Assembly (NCBI GenBank): GCA_045656625.1
Contig: JAZORL010000172.1
Location: 1-12,175, forward strand
Direction of reading: 5' to 3'
Length of the DNA stretch: 12,175 nucleotides
Source of the DNA: Scatosoma sp045656625
GTDB taxonomy: Bacteria > Bacillota > Clostridia > Christensenellales > Borkfalkiaceae
Both the position numbers and the translations under genes were made by a program. Below, in pieces: positions 5,660 through 12,175 of this stretch (position 1 is its first letter; every line of letters begins with the position of its first letter). The notes under the pieces were generated by a model. It made no database searches. It had not been told where the DNA came from and worked only from the letters and a program-made list of their open reading frames with translations.

Positions 5660-7501
5660 GTGGAAAAAATTCCTTCTCTTTCAGAGCTTAAAAAACTGAA
5701 TACGGAAGAGAGTTTGGCGATTGCAAAAACCTTGCGAGAGAAAATCATTGAAACGGTTTCTCAAAACGGGGGGCATTTGGCGTCGAATTTGGGTGTAGTG
5801 GAAGCGACGATTGCTTTGCACCAAGTCTTTGATTCACCCAACGACAAAATCGTTTTCGATGTCGGGCATCAATGCTATGCGCACAAGCTTTTGACGGGCA
5901 GGGAAGAGGATTTCCATACCTTACGGCAGCATAAAGGAATTTCGGGTTTTACGAATCGTTTTGAAAGCGAACACGATATCGCGAACGAGGGGCATTGCGG
6001 TACGTCGATTTCCGTTGCGCTCGGGATTGCCGAGGCGAATAAGTTGCAGGGCAAGGACGATTATGCGATTGCGGTAGTCGGTGACGGCGCATTGACAAAC
6101 GGCATGATTTACGAAGCTTTGAATAACTGCACGAATAAGGACGTACGATTGATTGTCTTGCTCAACGATAACGAAATGTCGATTTCTAAAAACGTAGGGG
6201 GCTTGCATCGTTATTTAACGAAGATCCGCACGAGTAAAAAATATTTCCGTTTGAAGCATAAGACGGATCGGGTTTTCTCGAAAATTCCTTTAATCGGGAA
6301 ACCGTTGCTCCGCTTTTTCAAATGGATGAAGGACCTTTTCAAGCGGGCATTTGTCAAAAATAATATGTTCGAGGATTTAGGGCTTTCCTATTTAGGCCCT
6401 GTGAATGGGCACGACGTGCGTCGTTTGAAATTGGTGTTGGAAGAAGCCAAGAGCAAAGGGAAATGCTGCGTTGTGCATATGCTCACTCAAAAGGGGAAAG
6501 GTTATGAGCTTGCGGAAAGCAACCCCGAGCAATACCACTCCACGGGTAAGTTTGACGTGGCGCAGGGTTCGGCGGCTTCGGATAAGATTTCTTATTCCGA
6601 TTTCGCAGGCGAGTTAATTTGCAAAAAAGCGGCAAACGACCCTACCGTGTGCGCGTTGACTGCGGCGATGTGCGACGGTACGGGGCTTACGAAATTCTCG
6701 CAGGAATACCCTGAACGTTTCTTTGACGTCGGGATTGCGGAAGAACACGCCGTCACCTTTGCAAGCGGTTTGGCGTTGAACGGCTTAAAGCCCGTCGTGT
6801 TCTTATATTCCACGTTTGCGCAAAGGGTATACGATCAAGTTTTCCACGACGTAGCCTTGCAAAAATTGCCAATGGTCTTTATGTTTGACCGTTGCGGCGT
6901 AGTCCCCAACGACGGCATTACCCATCAAGGGATTTTCGATTACGCATTGTTCTCGGCGATTCCGAACGTGAAAATTTATTCACCTGAAACGTATGCGGAA
7001 ATGGAGAGGGTGTTTGAGTATTCGTTTGCGGACTCTGCCATTTCCATGATTCGCTACCCCAAAGGGGTAGAACGTACGTCTAAGCCTGACGAACCGATGA
7101 TTTTTGACGAAGAAAACCTGCTGTTTCATACGCAGGGCATAGAAGAAAACAAGTGCGTGATTCTCACCTATGGTAGGATTTCCGCACTGGCTGAAGACGT
7201 GTTAAAGGAGCTCAAAACGGACCGTTCTGTCGGTATGATAAAGCTCCTGCAAATTCATCCCTTGAACGGGGACAAGCTCCGCGGGCTTTTGAAGAATGCA
7301 AAGTATGTATACGTGCTTGAAGAAATGGAAAAGAGCGGCGGCGTAGGCGAGAAAATCCAAGCGATTTTATGCGAAACAGGCACCCGTGTACGCGTTCATG
7401 CGATTGAAGGCTTTGTAGAACATGGCGGATTAGCGCCGCTTTACAAGGAGCTGGGCTTCACCCTCGAAGAGGTGAAGGAAAATATTTTGCATATGCTGTA
7501 A
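5660..7501 (+). CDS. dxs: 1-deoxy-D-xylulose-5-phosphate synthase
   Basis: A 613-residue thiamine-diphosphate enzyme, normal length for the family. It joins pyruvate and glyceraldehyde 3-phosphate to make DXP with release of CO2, the first step of the non-mevalonate isoprenoid pathway, which also feeds thiamine and pyridoxal synthesis. Visible motifs: GGHLASNLGVVE with H39 (36-47), the ThDP/magnesium motif GDG...N (141-171), SISKNVGG (174-181), FFDVGIAEEHA (354-364) with catalytic glutamate E361, YSTFAQRVYDQ (383-393), DG-x-THQG (418-424) and RYPKG (465-469). One oddity is GPVNGHD (246-252), where most family members I know have GPVDGH or GPIDGH. I start at GTG 5660, seven bases after TTAGGAG; an in-frame ATG at 5531 lies upstream of the promoter and is rejected. 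Single-gene unit with a terminator at 7511-7543. Confidence 0.97.
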   Translation: MEKIPSLSELKKLNTEESLAIAKTLREKIIETVSQNGGHLASNLGVVEATIALHQVFDSPNDKIVFDVGHQCYAHKLLTGREEDFHTLRQHKGISGFTNRFESEHDIANEGHCGTSISVALGIAEANKLQGKDDYAIAVVGDGALTNGMIYEALNNCTNKDVRLIVLLNDNEMSISKNVGGLHRYLTKIRTSKKYFRLKHKTDRVFSKIPLIGKPLLRFFKWMKDLFKRAFVKNNMFEDLGLSYLGPVNGHDVRRLKLVLEEAKSKGKCCVVHMLTQKGKGYELAESNPEQYHSTGKFDVAQGSAASDKISYSDFAGELICKKAANDPTVCALTAAMCDGTGLTKFSQEYPERFFDVGIAEEHAVTFASGLALNGLKPVVFLYSTFAQRVYDQVFHDVALQKLPMVFMFDRCGVVPNDGITHQGIFDYALFSAIPNVKIYSPETYAEMERVFEYSFADSAISMIRYPKGVERTSKPDEPMIFDEENLLFHTQGIEENKCVILTYGRISALAEDVLKELKTDRSVGMIKLLQIHPLNGDKLRGLLKNAKYVYVLEEMEKSGGVGEKIQAILCETGTRVRVHAIEGFVEHGGLAPLYKELGFTLEEVKENILHML

Positions 7502-7510
7502 GAGATAGAA

Positions 7511-7543
7511 AAAACCCCGTCAGGCAAGTCCTGACGGGGTTTT
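7511..7543. terminator. Shared bidirectional terminator of dxs and the LysR-type gene
   Basis: A perfect 14-bp stem (7511-7524 with 7530-7543, loop 7525-7529) has A on the left and T on the right outer ends. It lies 10 bases after the dxs stop and a few bases beyond the stop of the convergent regulator gene, so it serves both strands. Confidence 0.92.
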
Positions 7544-7547
7544 GGTA

Positions 7548-8408
7548 TTATTCTTCGTCGAATTTGTTTTCCAAGAAACGGCTTACGTCGTAATTTTGTC
7601 TATAAATCAAATAGGTCGTCACGTTCGGTGCGGTGAAGTCTTTCAAAGGAACTTCCTCTAAAACGCCTGCATCAATTTTGTCTTTAATCAACTTATAGGG
7701 CAGGAAGGAATAGCCGAGTCCGTTTTCAAGATAGGGCAAAAGCTTAGAGGAGTTATCCACGTCCAAACGGAAAATGTGGTTTCTCGGGAAAAGGGAGCGA
7801 ATAAAGACGCCTGCTTCCGAAAGGGTGAAATCGCACATTAAATAGGGCAATTTCGCAAGCTGTTCTTTTGTAATCCCGTCGGGATATTCATTCGAGCCTT
7901 TTTTGCAAACGAGTGTCACGCGGTCCACGTCGAAAACGTCACAGTTAAACCCGATACGCTTTAAGGGGATTGCCGAGAATACCATATCAAGCATGTTATC
8001 CTGCAAATTCTGAATTAAATCGAGCGAATGCCCGAGCATAACCTTAACGCTCGTCACGGTATTGTCTTTCAAGCACTCGTCTACGAGCGGTTTTACGTAC
8101 GTTTCATAGGTGGCATTAATCGCACCAATTGAGAATTTGCGGCTATGGCTGGAAAGGGCGTTCATTTCTTCAATGGACGTGCTTTGCAATTCAAGGATTC
8201 TTTCCGCATAACGCAAGAAAATTTCCCCTGCTTCCGTGAGCTTGACCGTTTTCGAGCCACGAGAGAAAAGCTTTTTTCCGACTTCCTTTTCAAGCTCGCT
8301 GATACGGTTGGTCACCGTCGATTGCGCAATGAAAAGCTGTTCCGCAGCCAAAGTGAAGTTTTTTACTTTCGATAAAAAAATAAATGTTTTAAGTTCTTCG
8401 GTATTCAT
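7548..8408 (-). CDS. LysR-type transcriptional regulator
   Basis: A 286-residue protein of typical LTTR length. The N-terminal winged helix-turn-helix spans about residues 3-62, with FTLAAEQLFIAQSTVTNRI forming the two core helices and LFSRGSKTVKLTEAG the wing. A linker helix follows (63-90), then a substrate-binding-like effector domain (about 90-285). Such proteins are tetrameric and usually control a divergent gene and themselves. Here the divergent neighbour is the yggS-like/SDR operon, so that is the first target to suspect; the ligand is unknown. The ATG at 8408 is poorly placed: the only ribosome binding site, AAGGA, lies 15 bases upstream. An ATT three codons earlier would sit six bases from it. 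Residues from 8408 onward match the family N-terminus, so I keep ATG. Confidence 0.93.
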   Translation of the reverse strand: MNTEELKTFIFLSKVKNFTLAAEQLFIAQSTVTNRISELEKEVGKKLFSRGSKTVKLTEAGEIFLRYAERILELQSTSIEEMNALSSHSRKFSIGAINATYETYVKPLVDECLKDNTVTSVKVMLGHSLDLIQNLQDNMLDMVFSAIPLKRIGFNCDVFDVDRVTLVCKKGSNEYPDGITKEQLAKLPYLMCDFTLSEAGVFIRSLFPRNHIFRLDVDNSSKLLPYLENGLGYSFLPYKLIKDKIDAGVLEEVPLKDFTAPNVTTYLIYRQNYDVSRFLENKFDEE

Positions 8409-8446
8409 TTGAAAAATTGATTATCCTTATCATTTTAATTAATTTT

Positions 8447-8476
8447 ATTATAACGCCTTGAATAAAAAAAATCAAG
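8447..8476 (-). promoter_or_regulatory. Promoter of the LysR-type gene with an inverted repeat
   Basis: On the minus strand TTGATT (8470-8475), a 17-bp spacer and TATAAT (8447-8452). The inverted repeat CTTGA-N10-TCAAG (8457-8461 and 8472-8476) overlaps the -35 box and spacer. LTTRs often repress themselves through such sites, so this is a candidate auto-operator. Confidence 0.7.
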
Positions 8477-8544
8477 AGTTAGACAAAAAAAATTTCCCAA
8501 AAAACAAACTTTTTTTATTTTTATCGGATATTTCTTCCGCACGA

Positions 8545-8573
8545 TTGACAAACGTAGCGAAAAAAGCTATACT
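8545..8573 (+). promoter_or_regulatory. Promoter of the yggS-like/SDR operon
   Basis: TTGACA (8545-8550), a 17-bp spacer and TATACT (8568-8573). Predicted start near 8580, about 24 bases before the ATG. It is divergent from the regulator promoter, with about 70 bases between the -35 boxes. Confidence 0.85.
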
Positions 8574-8603
8574 TGAATAGAAAAAAATCTTTTGGACGGA
8601 GTT

Positions 8604-9281
8604 ATGAAAGAAACCATACGTGCGCGCATTGCGCAAATTAAAAAGGAACTTGAAAAAGGGAATGCCTACGGGGAAAACGTATTGCTTGTTGCGGCGACGA
8701 AAACACAATCGGCGGAAGTGATAAATATGGCGATTGAAGGGGGCGTGGATGCGGTTGCGGAGAACAAGCCCCAAGAATTTCGGGATAAAAATGCATTGCT
8801 TTTGCCCTGCGCAAGACATTTTATCGGGCATTTGCAAACGAATAAAATCAAATATTTGCTTGGGAAAATCGAGCTTTATCATTCGTGTGATCGGGACGAT
8901 TTGGCAAACGAGCTTGCCCGACAGTCAAAAGCCAAAGGGCTGGTTTCCGATATACTTATCCAAATCAATATTGGCGAGGAAGAAAGCAAGGGCGGCTATT
9001 CCTACGATAGCGCAAAAGAAGTGTTTGCACGGCTTTCTCAAACGGAAGGGTTGCGTGTGCGTGGGTTCATGGCGATGCTCCCCGAGGCAGGTTCGGAAGA
9101 AACCCTCCGTGCGTTGGTGAGAAAAATGCGTGCTTTGTACGATTGGGCAAAAACGCAATCGAGCGATATTTCCTATCTTTCGATGGGGATGAGCGGCGAT
9201 TACAAGCTGTGCGTAGAAGAGGGAAGCAACGTGATTCGCGTGGGCTCAACGATTTTTGGCGCAAGAGATTATAGTAAGTGA
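8604..9281 (+). CDS. YggS/PLPBP family pyridoxal-phosphate homeostasis protein
   Basis: A 225-residue single-domain TIM-barrel protein that binds pyridoxal 5'-phosphate but has no known catalytic reaction. It buffers free PLP and affects amino-acid and keto-acid balance. The PLP-binding lysine is K33 in LLVAATKTQ. Other family blocks are AENKPQEF (52-59), HFIGHLQTNK (72-81), QINIGEEESKGG (120-131), RGFMAMLP (153-160), LSMGMSGDY (192-200) and the phosphate-binding end IRVGSTIFGAR (211-221). I start at ATG 8604, where GGA lies seven bases upstream; a TTG at 8592 would leave almost no leader. In many bacteria yggS lies near cell-division genes such as sepF; here it precedes a short-chain dehydrogenase by nine bases instead. 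Substantially certain for family, less for physiological role. Confidence 0.94.
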   Translation: MKETIRARIAQIKKELEKGNAYGENVLLVAATKTQSAEVINMAIEGGVDAVAENKPQEFRDKNALLLPCARHFIGHLQTNKIKYLLGKIELYHSCDRDDLANELARQSKAKGLVSDILIQINIGEEESKGGYSYDSAKEVFARLSQTEGLRVRGFMAMLPEAGSEETLRALVRKMRALYDWAKTQSSDISYLSMGMSGDYKLCVEEGSNVIRVGSTIFGARDYSK

Positions 9282-9290
9282 GAAAGGAAG

Positions 9291-10097
9291 ATGAAGGAAC
9301 AAAAGGAAATGGGCTACGCCCTTGTCACGGGTGCGACGGGCGGACTTGGTAAGGCGTTTGTCAATGCGCTTGCAAAGCGTGGTTATAAACTGCTTTTGAC
9401 GGGCAGAAGTGAGGAAAAGCTCCTTGCTTTAAAGACGGAACTTTCGCAAAAATTTCCGCAAATTGAGTGTGAAACATACGCTGCAGATTTATCGTTGCAG
9501 GGTAGCAGGGACGAGATGAATGAGAAAATAGCGGCAAGCGGGAAGAAAATTTCTTTGCTCGCCAACGTCGCCGGTGCGGATATACAAAAGGGGTTGGAAA
9601 CTTATACGCAAGAGAAAATTTCCTTTCAATGTCGAGTCAATTTTGAGGCGGCGGTTGCCCTTTCGAAATTCGCAATCGACAATCGGGCGGAAACGCTACA
9701 AATCGTCAACGTTTCTTCCGTTTCGGGTATTTACCCGATGCCGTATTTCGCGATTTACAGCGCGGCAAAAGGTGCGCTTACTTCCTTCTCGCAGTCTTTG
9801 CGTGCGGAAATGAAAGGAAAGGGCGTGAAGGTGACGGTCGTTTTGCCTGGCGCAATGCCGACGAGGTCGGATATCAAAGAGCAAATCCAAGGTCAAGGAC
9901 TTTGGGGGAAGATGGCGGCAAAATCCCCTGAATCGGTTGCAAAAGCTTCGCTTAAAGCGGTCGCAAAGAATAAACGCAAGGTAATCGTCGGTTTTTGGAA
10001 CAAAGTAATGCGCGTGGGAACGTGTTGGATGCCAACCTCTTGGCGACTCGCCTTTATCGCTCGAAGATGGAGCAAAATTAGCAAGGATGCGTTTTAA
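9291..10097 (+). CDS. Short-chain dehydrogenase/reductase (SDR)
   Basis: A 268-residue classical SDR with a Rossmann fold using NAD(P)H. Visible motifs: cofactor loop TGATGGLG (13-20), TGRSEEKL (37-44) where R39 suggests NADPH preference, NVAG (92-95), and the catalytic set S143 in NVSSVSG, Y156 and K160 (YSAAK), then PGAMPT (186-191). The tail (235-268) is basic and aromatic and may touch membrane. The pattern resembles the DltE/YkvO-type group of uncertain substrate, so the reaction is unknown. It is the second gene of the operon, nine bases after the yggS-like gene. The start is uncertain: ATG 9291 has AAGGA only two bases away, while ATG 9309 (six codons on) has AAGGA ten bases upstream and begins directly before the first beta strand. 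Confidence 0.92.
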   Translation: MKEQKEMGYALVTGATGGLGKAFVNALAKRGYKLLLTGRSEEKLLALKTELSQKFPQIECETYAADLSLQGSRDEMNEKIAASGKKISLLANVAGADIQKGLETYTQEKISFQCRVNFEAAVALSKFAIDNRAETLQIVNVSSVSGIYPMPYFAIYSAAKGALTSFSQSLRAEMKGKGVKVTVVLPGAMPTRSDIKEQIQGQGLWGKMAAKSPESVAKASLKAVAKNKRKVIVGFWNKVMRVGTCWMPTSWRLAFIARRWSKISKDAF

Positions 10098-10106
10098 TCA
10101 ATAGAG

Positions 10107-10138
10107 AAACGCCTTTCTCGGTGACGGGAAGGGCGTTT
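10107..10138 (+). terminator. Probable terminator of the yggS-like/SDR operon
   Basis: An 11-bp stem (10107-10117 with 10128-10138, one G-U pair, 10-base loop) lies 10 bases after the SDR stop codon. The T-run after it is short and broken, so efficiency may be modest. Confidence 0.55.
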
Positions 10139-10197
10139 ACATTTATGTAAAATAGTGAAATTTCCGTGAAGAATCGCCATTTTAGGTGCTCAAATCC

Positions 10198-10226
10198 TTG
10201 ACAAGGCTTGTATTTTTATGTATAAT
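10198..10226 (+). promoter_or_regulatory. Consensus promoter of the citrate synthase-aconitase operon
   Basis: TTGACA (10198-10203), a 17-bp spacer and TATAAT (10221-10226) match the consensus exactly. Predicted start near 10233, leader of about 52 bases to the ATG, with AGGTGA as ribosome binding site at 10275-10280. Confidence 0.9.
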
Positions 10227-10260
10227 CGATTTAATACATTAAAATTTATTGTTTAATCGA
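10226..10260 (+). promoter_or_regulatory. Palindromes at the start site of the citrate synthase operon
   Basis: TTTAAT-ac-ATTAAA (10230-10243) is a perfect 6-2-6 palindrome over the predicted start. A wider imperfect inverted repeat pairs tcgatttaa (10226-10234) with tttaatcga (10252-10260), eight of nine positions. Either could be an operator. A+T-rich palindromes are common by chance, so confidence is low. Confidence 0.35.
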
Positions 10261-10284
10261 AAAAATAAAACGTGAGGTGAGAGT

Positions 10285-11676
10285 ATGATTGAATTTAACC
10301 CCATGAGTAATTTGTTGGAGCAGGATCAGTATAAATATAACTTGCAAGACGTTGAAAAACCCAACTTGTTCCGTGACATTTATCCCTACGACGAAGTGCC
10401 GAAAACTTCGTTTAACCATCGCCGTGTGCCGATGAATATGCCCAAAGATATTTGGATTACCGACACGACCTTCCGTGACGGTCAGCAATCGCGTGCACCC
10501 TATACGGCAAAGCAAATCGTCGATATTTATAAGATGATCGCAAGGCTGGGTGGCCCGAAAGGGATTATTCGTCAAAGTGAATTTTTCGTTTATACGAAAA
10601 AGGACAGAGAGGCGTTAGAGCAATGTATGGCGCTTGGCTATAAGTTCCCTGAAATTACTACGTGGATTCGTGCGAAGAAAGAGGACTTTGAGCTCGTGCA
10701 TAATATCGGGATTAAAGAAACGGGGATTTTGGTTAGCTGTTCCGATTATCACATTTTCAAGAAATTGAATATGACGAGAAAACAGGCGTACGATCATTAT
10801 CTTGGCGTAGTAAAGCAAGCTTTTGAGGCGGGGATTTCCCCTCGTTGCCATTTGGAGGATTTGACGAGAGCGGATTTGTATGGTTTTGTCGTACCCTTCG
10901 TAAACGCGCTTGTGGAACTTTCCAAGGAAGCGAATATTCCCGTCAAAATCCGTATGTGCGATACGATGGGCTACGGCGTACCTTTCACGGGCGCTGCTCC
11001 CCCCAGAAGCGTTCCTGGTTTGGTTTACGCATTGCATCACTATTCCGACGTTACGTCCGAAATGCTCGAATGGCATGGGCATAACGATTTCTATATGGGC
11101 GTTGCGAATGCGGTAAGCGCATGGCTTTTCGGCGCGAGTGGTGTAAACTGTTCCTTGCTTGGTATCGGGGAAAGAACGGGGAACGTGCCTGTTGAAGCGA
11201 TGGTTATGCAATACGCATCGTTGCGTGGTACGCTTGACGGTATGGATACGACGGCGATTACGGATATTGCCGAATATTTCGAAAAGGAACTTGGCTACGA
11301 CATTCCGCCCATGACGCCTTTCGTCGGTAGTGCGTTTAACTTGACGAGAGCAGGTATTCACGCAGATGGTATGATGAAGGACGCGGAAATCTATAACATT
11401 TTCGATACGGAAAAGATTTTGAATCGACCTGCAGAGGTTTCGATTTCTAACACGTCGGGTTTGGCAGGTATTTCCTATTGGGTAAACAAGCATTTCAAGC
11501 TTCCCGAGGAAAGAATGGTCGGGAAACAAGATTGGCTTGTAAAGACGCTGAAAGAGGAAATTGACGCATTGTATGCGGACGGCAGAACGACGGTTATGGG
11601 CGAGGAAGAATTGGAGACGCTTGTGAAGAAGTACGTTCACGACGAACGCAGTAGCTTGCGCGGCTTAAACATTTAA
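10285..11676 (+). CDS. Re-citrate synthase
   Basis: A 463-residue member of the DRE-TIM metallolyase (HMGL-like) family. Re-citrate synthase condenses acetyl-CoA with oxaloacetate on the Re face of the ketone and is unrelated to the common GltA enzyme. It was characterised in Clostridium kluyveri, where the gene had been annotated as an isopropylmalate synthase. Here the metal and catalytic motifs are ITDTTFRDGQQSRAPYT (58-74), the strand EWHGHNDF (262-269) with the metal-binding HxH, and GIGERTGN (293-300). The N-terminal extension with LFRDIYPYDEVP (28-39) and the block GGPKGIIRQSEFF (89-101) match the clostridial Re-citrate synthase pattern as I remember it. The aconitase gene 15 bases downstream supports citrate rather than homocitrate or isopropylmalate as product. 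Homocitrate synthase is the main alternative. Confidence 0.9.
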   Translation: MIEFNPMSNLLEQDQYKYNLQDVEKPNLFRDIYPYDEVPKTSFNHRRVPMNMPKDIWITDTTFRDGQQSRAPYTAKQIVDIYKMIARLGGPKGIIRQSEFFVYTKKDREALEQCMALGYKFPEITTWIRAKKEDFELVHNIGIKETGILVSCSDYHIFKKLNMTRKQAYDHYLGVVKQAFEAGISPRCHLEDLTRADLYGFVVPFVNALVELSKEANIPVKIRMCDTMGYGVPFTGAAPPRSVPGLVYALHHYSDVTSEMLEWHGHNDFYMGVANAVSAWLFGASGVNCSLLGIGERTGNVPVEAMVMQYASLRGTLDGMDTTAITDIAEYFEKELGYDIPPMTPFVGSAFNLTRAGIHADGMMKDAEIYNIFDTEKILNRPAEVSISNTSGLAGISYWVNKHFKLPEERMVGKQDWLVKTLKEEIDALYADGRTTVMGEEELETLVKKYVHDERSSLRGLNI

Positions 11677-11691
11677 GCGAAAGGAGAGAAT

Positions 11692-12175
11692 ATGGGTTAT
11701 ACAATCGCGCAAAAAATTATAAAAAACCACCTTGTTTGTGGGGAAATGGTTGCGGGGAAGGAAATCGGACTTCGCATCGCGCAAACGCTCACGCAGGACG
11801 CAACGGGTACGATGGCGTACTTACAGTTCGAAGCGATGGGGATTGATCGCGTAAAGACGGAGCTTTCCGTGGCGTATATCGACCACAATACCTTGCAAGC
11901 GGGCTTTGAGAATGCTGACGATCATCGTTATATTCAAACGGTGACGAAAAAGCATGGTATTCGCTTTTCTCGTCCAGGGAACGGCATTTGCCATCAAGTG
12001 CATTTGGAGCGTTTTTCCAAGCCTGGTAAAACCTTGATTGGTTCGGATAGTCACACGCCTACGGCTGGCGGTATTGGTATGCTCGGTATGGGCGCAGGCG
12101 GTAAATTCGGGCAGGGAAACTACGAGTTTTCAGGCGGTTTGCACGGCGTTGGCGCATCTGTCACCAACGCGCTTT
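11692..12175 (+). CDS. Aconitate hydratase, N-terminal part, with a chimeric 3' end
   Basis: An open frame starting at ATG 11692 (AAGGAG five bases upstream) and running off the window, 161 codons seen. Residues 1-137 are the N-terminal part of a clostridial-type aconitase/3-isopropylmalate dehydratase large subunit: QDATGT (35-40), DHN (64-66), the block SRPGNGICHQVHLERF (93-108) and GSDSHTPTAGGIGML (117-131). The enzyme isomerises citrate to isocitrate with a [4Fe-4S] cluster; the cluster cysteines would lie further downstream and are not in the window. Placed directly after Re-citrate synthase, it continues the path to 2-oxoglutarate, and an isocitrate dehydrogenase would be expected next. 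From about residue 135 the protein no longer resembles an aconitase but GyrB/ParE (see separate entry), so the end of this frame should not be trusted. Confidence 0.88.
   Translation, partial: MGYTIAQKIIKNHLVCGEMVAGKEIGLRIAQTLTQDATGTMAYLQFEAMGIDRVKTELSVAYIDHNTLQAGFENADDHRYIQTVTKKHGIRFSRPGNGICHQVHLERFSKPGKTLIGSDSHTPTAGGIGMLGMGAGGKFGQGNYEFSGGLHGVGASVTNAL
12094..12175 (+). other. GyrB/ParE-like ATP-lid fragment fused in frame to aconitase
   Basis: Aconitases are expected to continue GAGGLDVA after the GSDSHTPT block. Instead the frame reads AGGKFGQGNYEFSGG followed by LHGVGASVTNAL, the conserved GHKL ATP-lid sequence of type II topoisomerase B subunits (pattern HAGGKFG...SGGLHGVGASVVNALS). The changeover falls at Ala-Gly-Gly (12094-12102), which both families share, so a short identical stretch such as gcaggcggt could have joined two loci. 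A misassembled contig end is the simplest reading; a real fusion is much less likely. Confidence 0.85.

Noticed and set aside
5365..5748. N-terminal extension of the surface protein by 128 residues upstream of ATG 5364
   Set aside because: The stretch contains two divergent consensus promoters and the dxs start region, has no signal-like sequence, and a strong ribosome binding site and signal peptide begin at 5364.
8472..8882. Minus-strand frame of 136 residues over the start of the yggS-like gene
   Set aside because: It crosses two promoters and lies antisense to a gene with clear YggS/PLPBP motifs.
10615..11640. Long minus-strand frame of 341 residues
   Set aside because: It is antisense to Re-citrate synthase, is rich in Arg/His/Cys without motifs, and arises from codon bias of the real gene.

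Overview
The window looks like the chromosome of an uncultured, probably gut-dwelling anaerobe of the Bacillota (Clostridia). The grounds are an A+T-rich intergenic sequence, strong AGGAGG-type ribosome binding sites, sigma-A promoters with 17-bp spacers, a Re-face citrate synthase next to an aconitase (a clostridial solution to making citrate), and a mosaic secreted protein built from cysteine-pair repeats and an InlB-type repeat. I cannot place it below class.

Left part (1-1250, minus strand): a tRNA-Ala(CGC) gene with its own consensus promoter and terminator, then a single formate/nitrite-family (FNT) channel gene between its own promoter and terminator. An 18-bp inverted copy of the tRNA 3' end lies just beyond the tRNA terminator.

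Middle-left (1209-5505, minus strand): one transcription unit running from a perfect consensus promoter at 5477-5505 to a strong terminator at 1209-1242. It encodes a 1131-residue secreted multidomain protein, a 46-residue unknown peptide, a 127-residue lipoprotein with a long acidic Ser/Thr/Glu/Asp stalk, and a 48-residue lipoprotein. The two lipoproteins share a C-terminal IELPED-x-F tail. Both short lipoprotein/peptide genes at 1250-1396 and 1807-1947 are easily missed. The 5' leader of the large gene carries two abutting hairpins. This unit is the most likely place for undescribed biology.

Middle-right (5585-10138): dxs (plus strand, isoprenoid precursor synthesis) runs divergently from the surface-protein unit and converges on a LysR-type regulator (minus strand) across a shared terminator. 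The regulator is divergent from a two-gene operon (plus strand) encoding a YggS/PLPBP pyridoxal-phosphate protein and a short-chain dehydrogenase.

Right end (10198-12175, plus strand): Re-citrate synthase followed by aconitase, together the first steps from acetyl-CoA and oxaloacetate towards 2-oxoglutarate and glutamate. The aconitase reading frame does not finish as an aconitase: after its GAGG motif the last 70-80 bases encode, in frame, the ATP-lid region of a GyrB/ParE topoisomerase subunit. This is most simply an assembly chimera at a contig end, and the true downstream sequence of the aconitase is not in this window.
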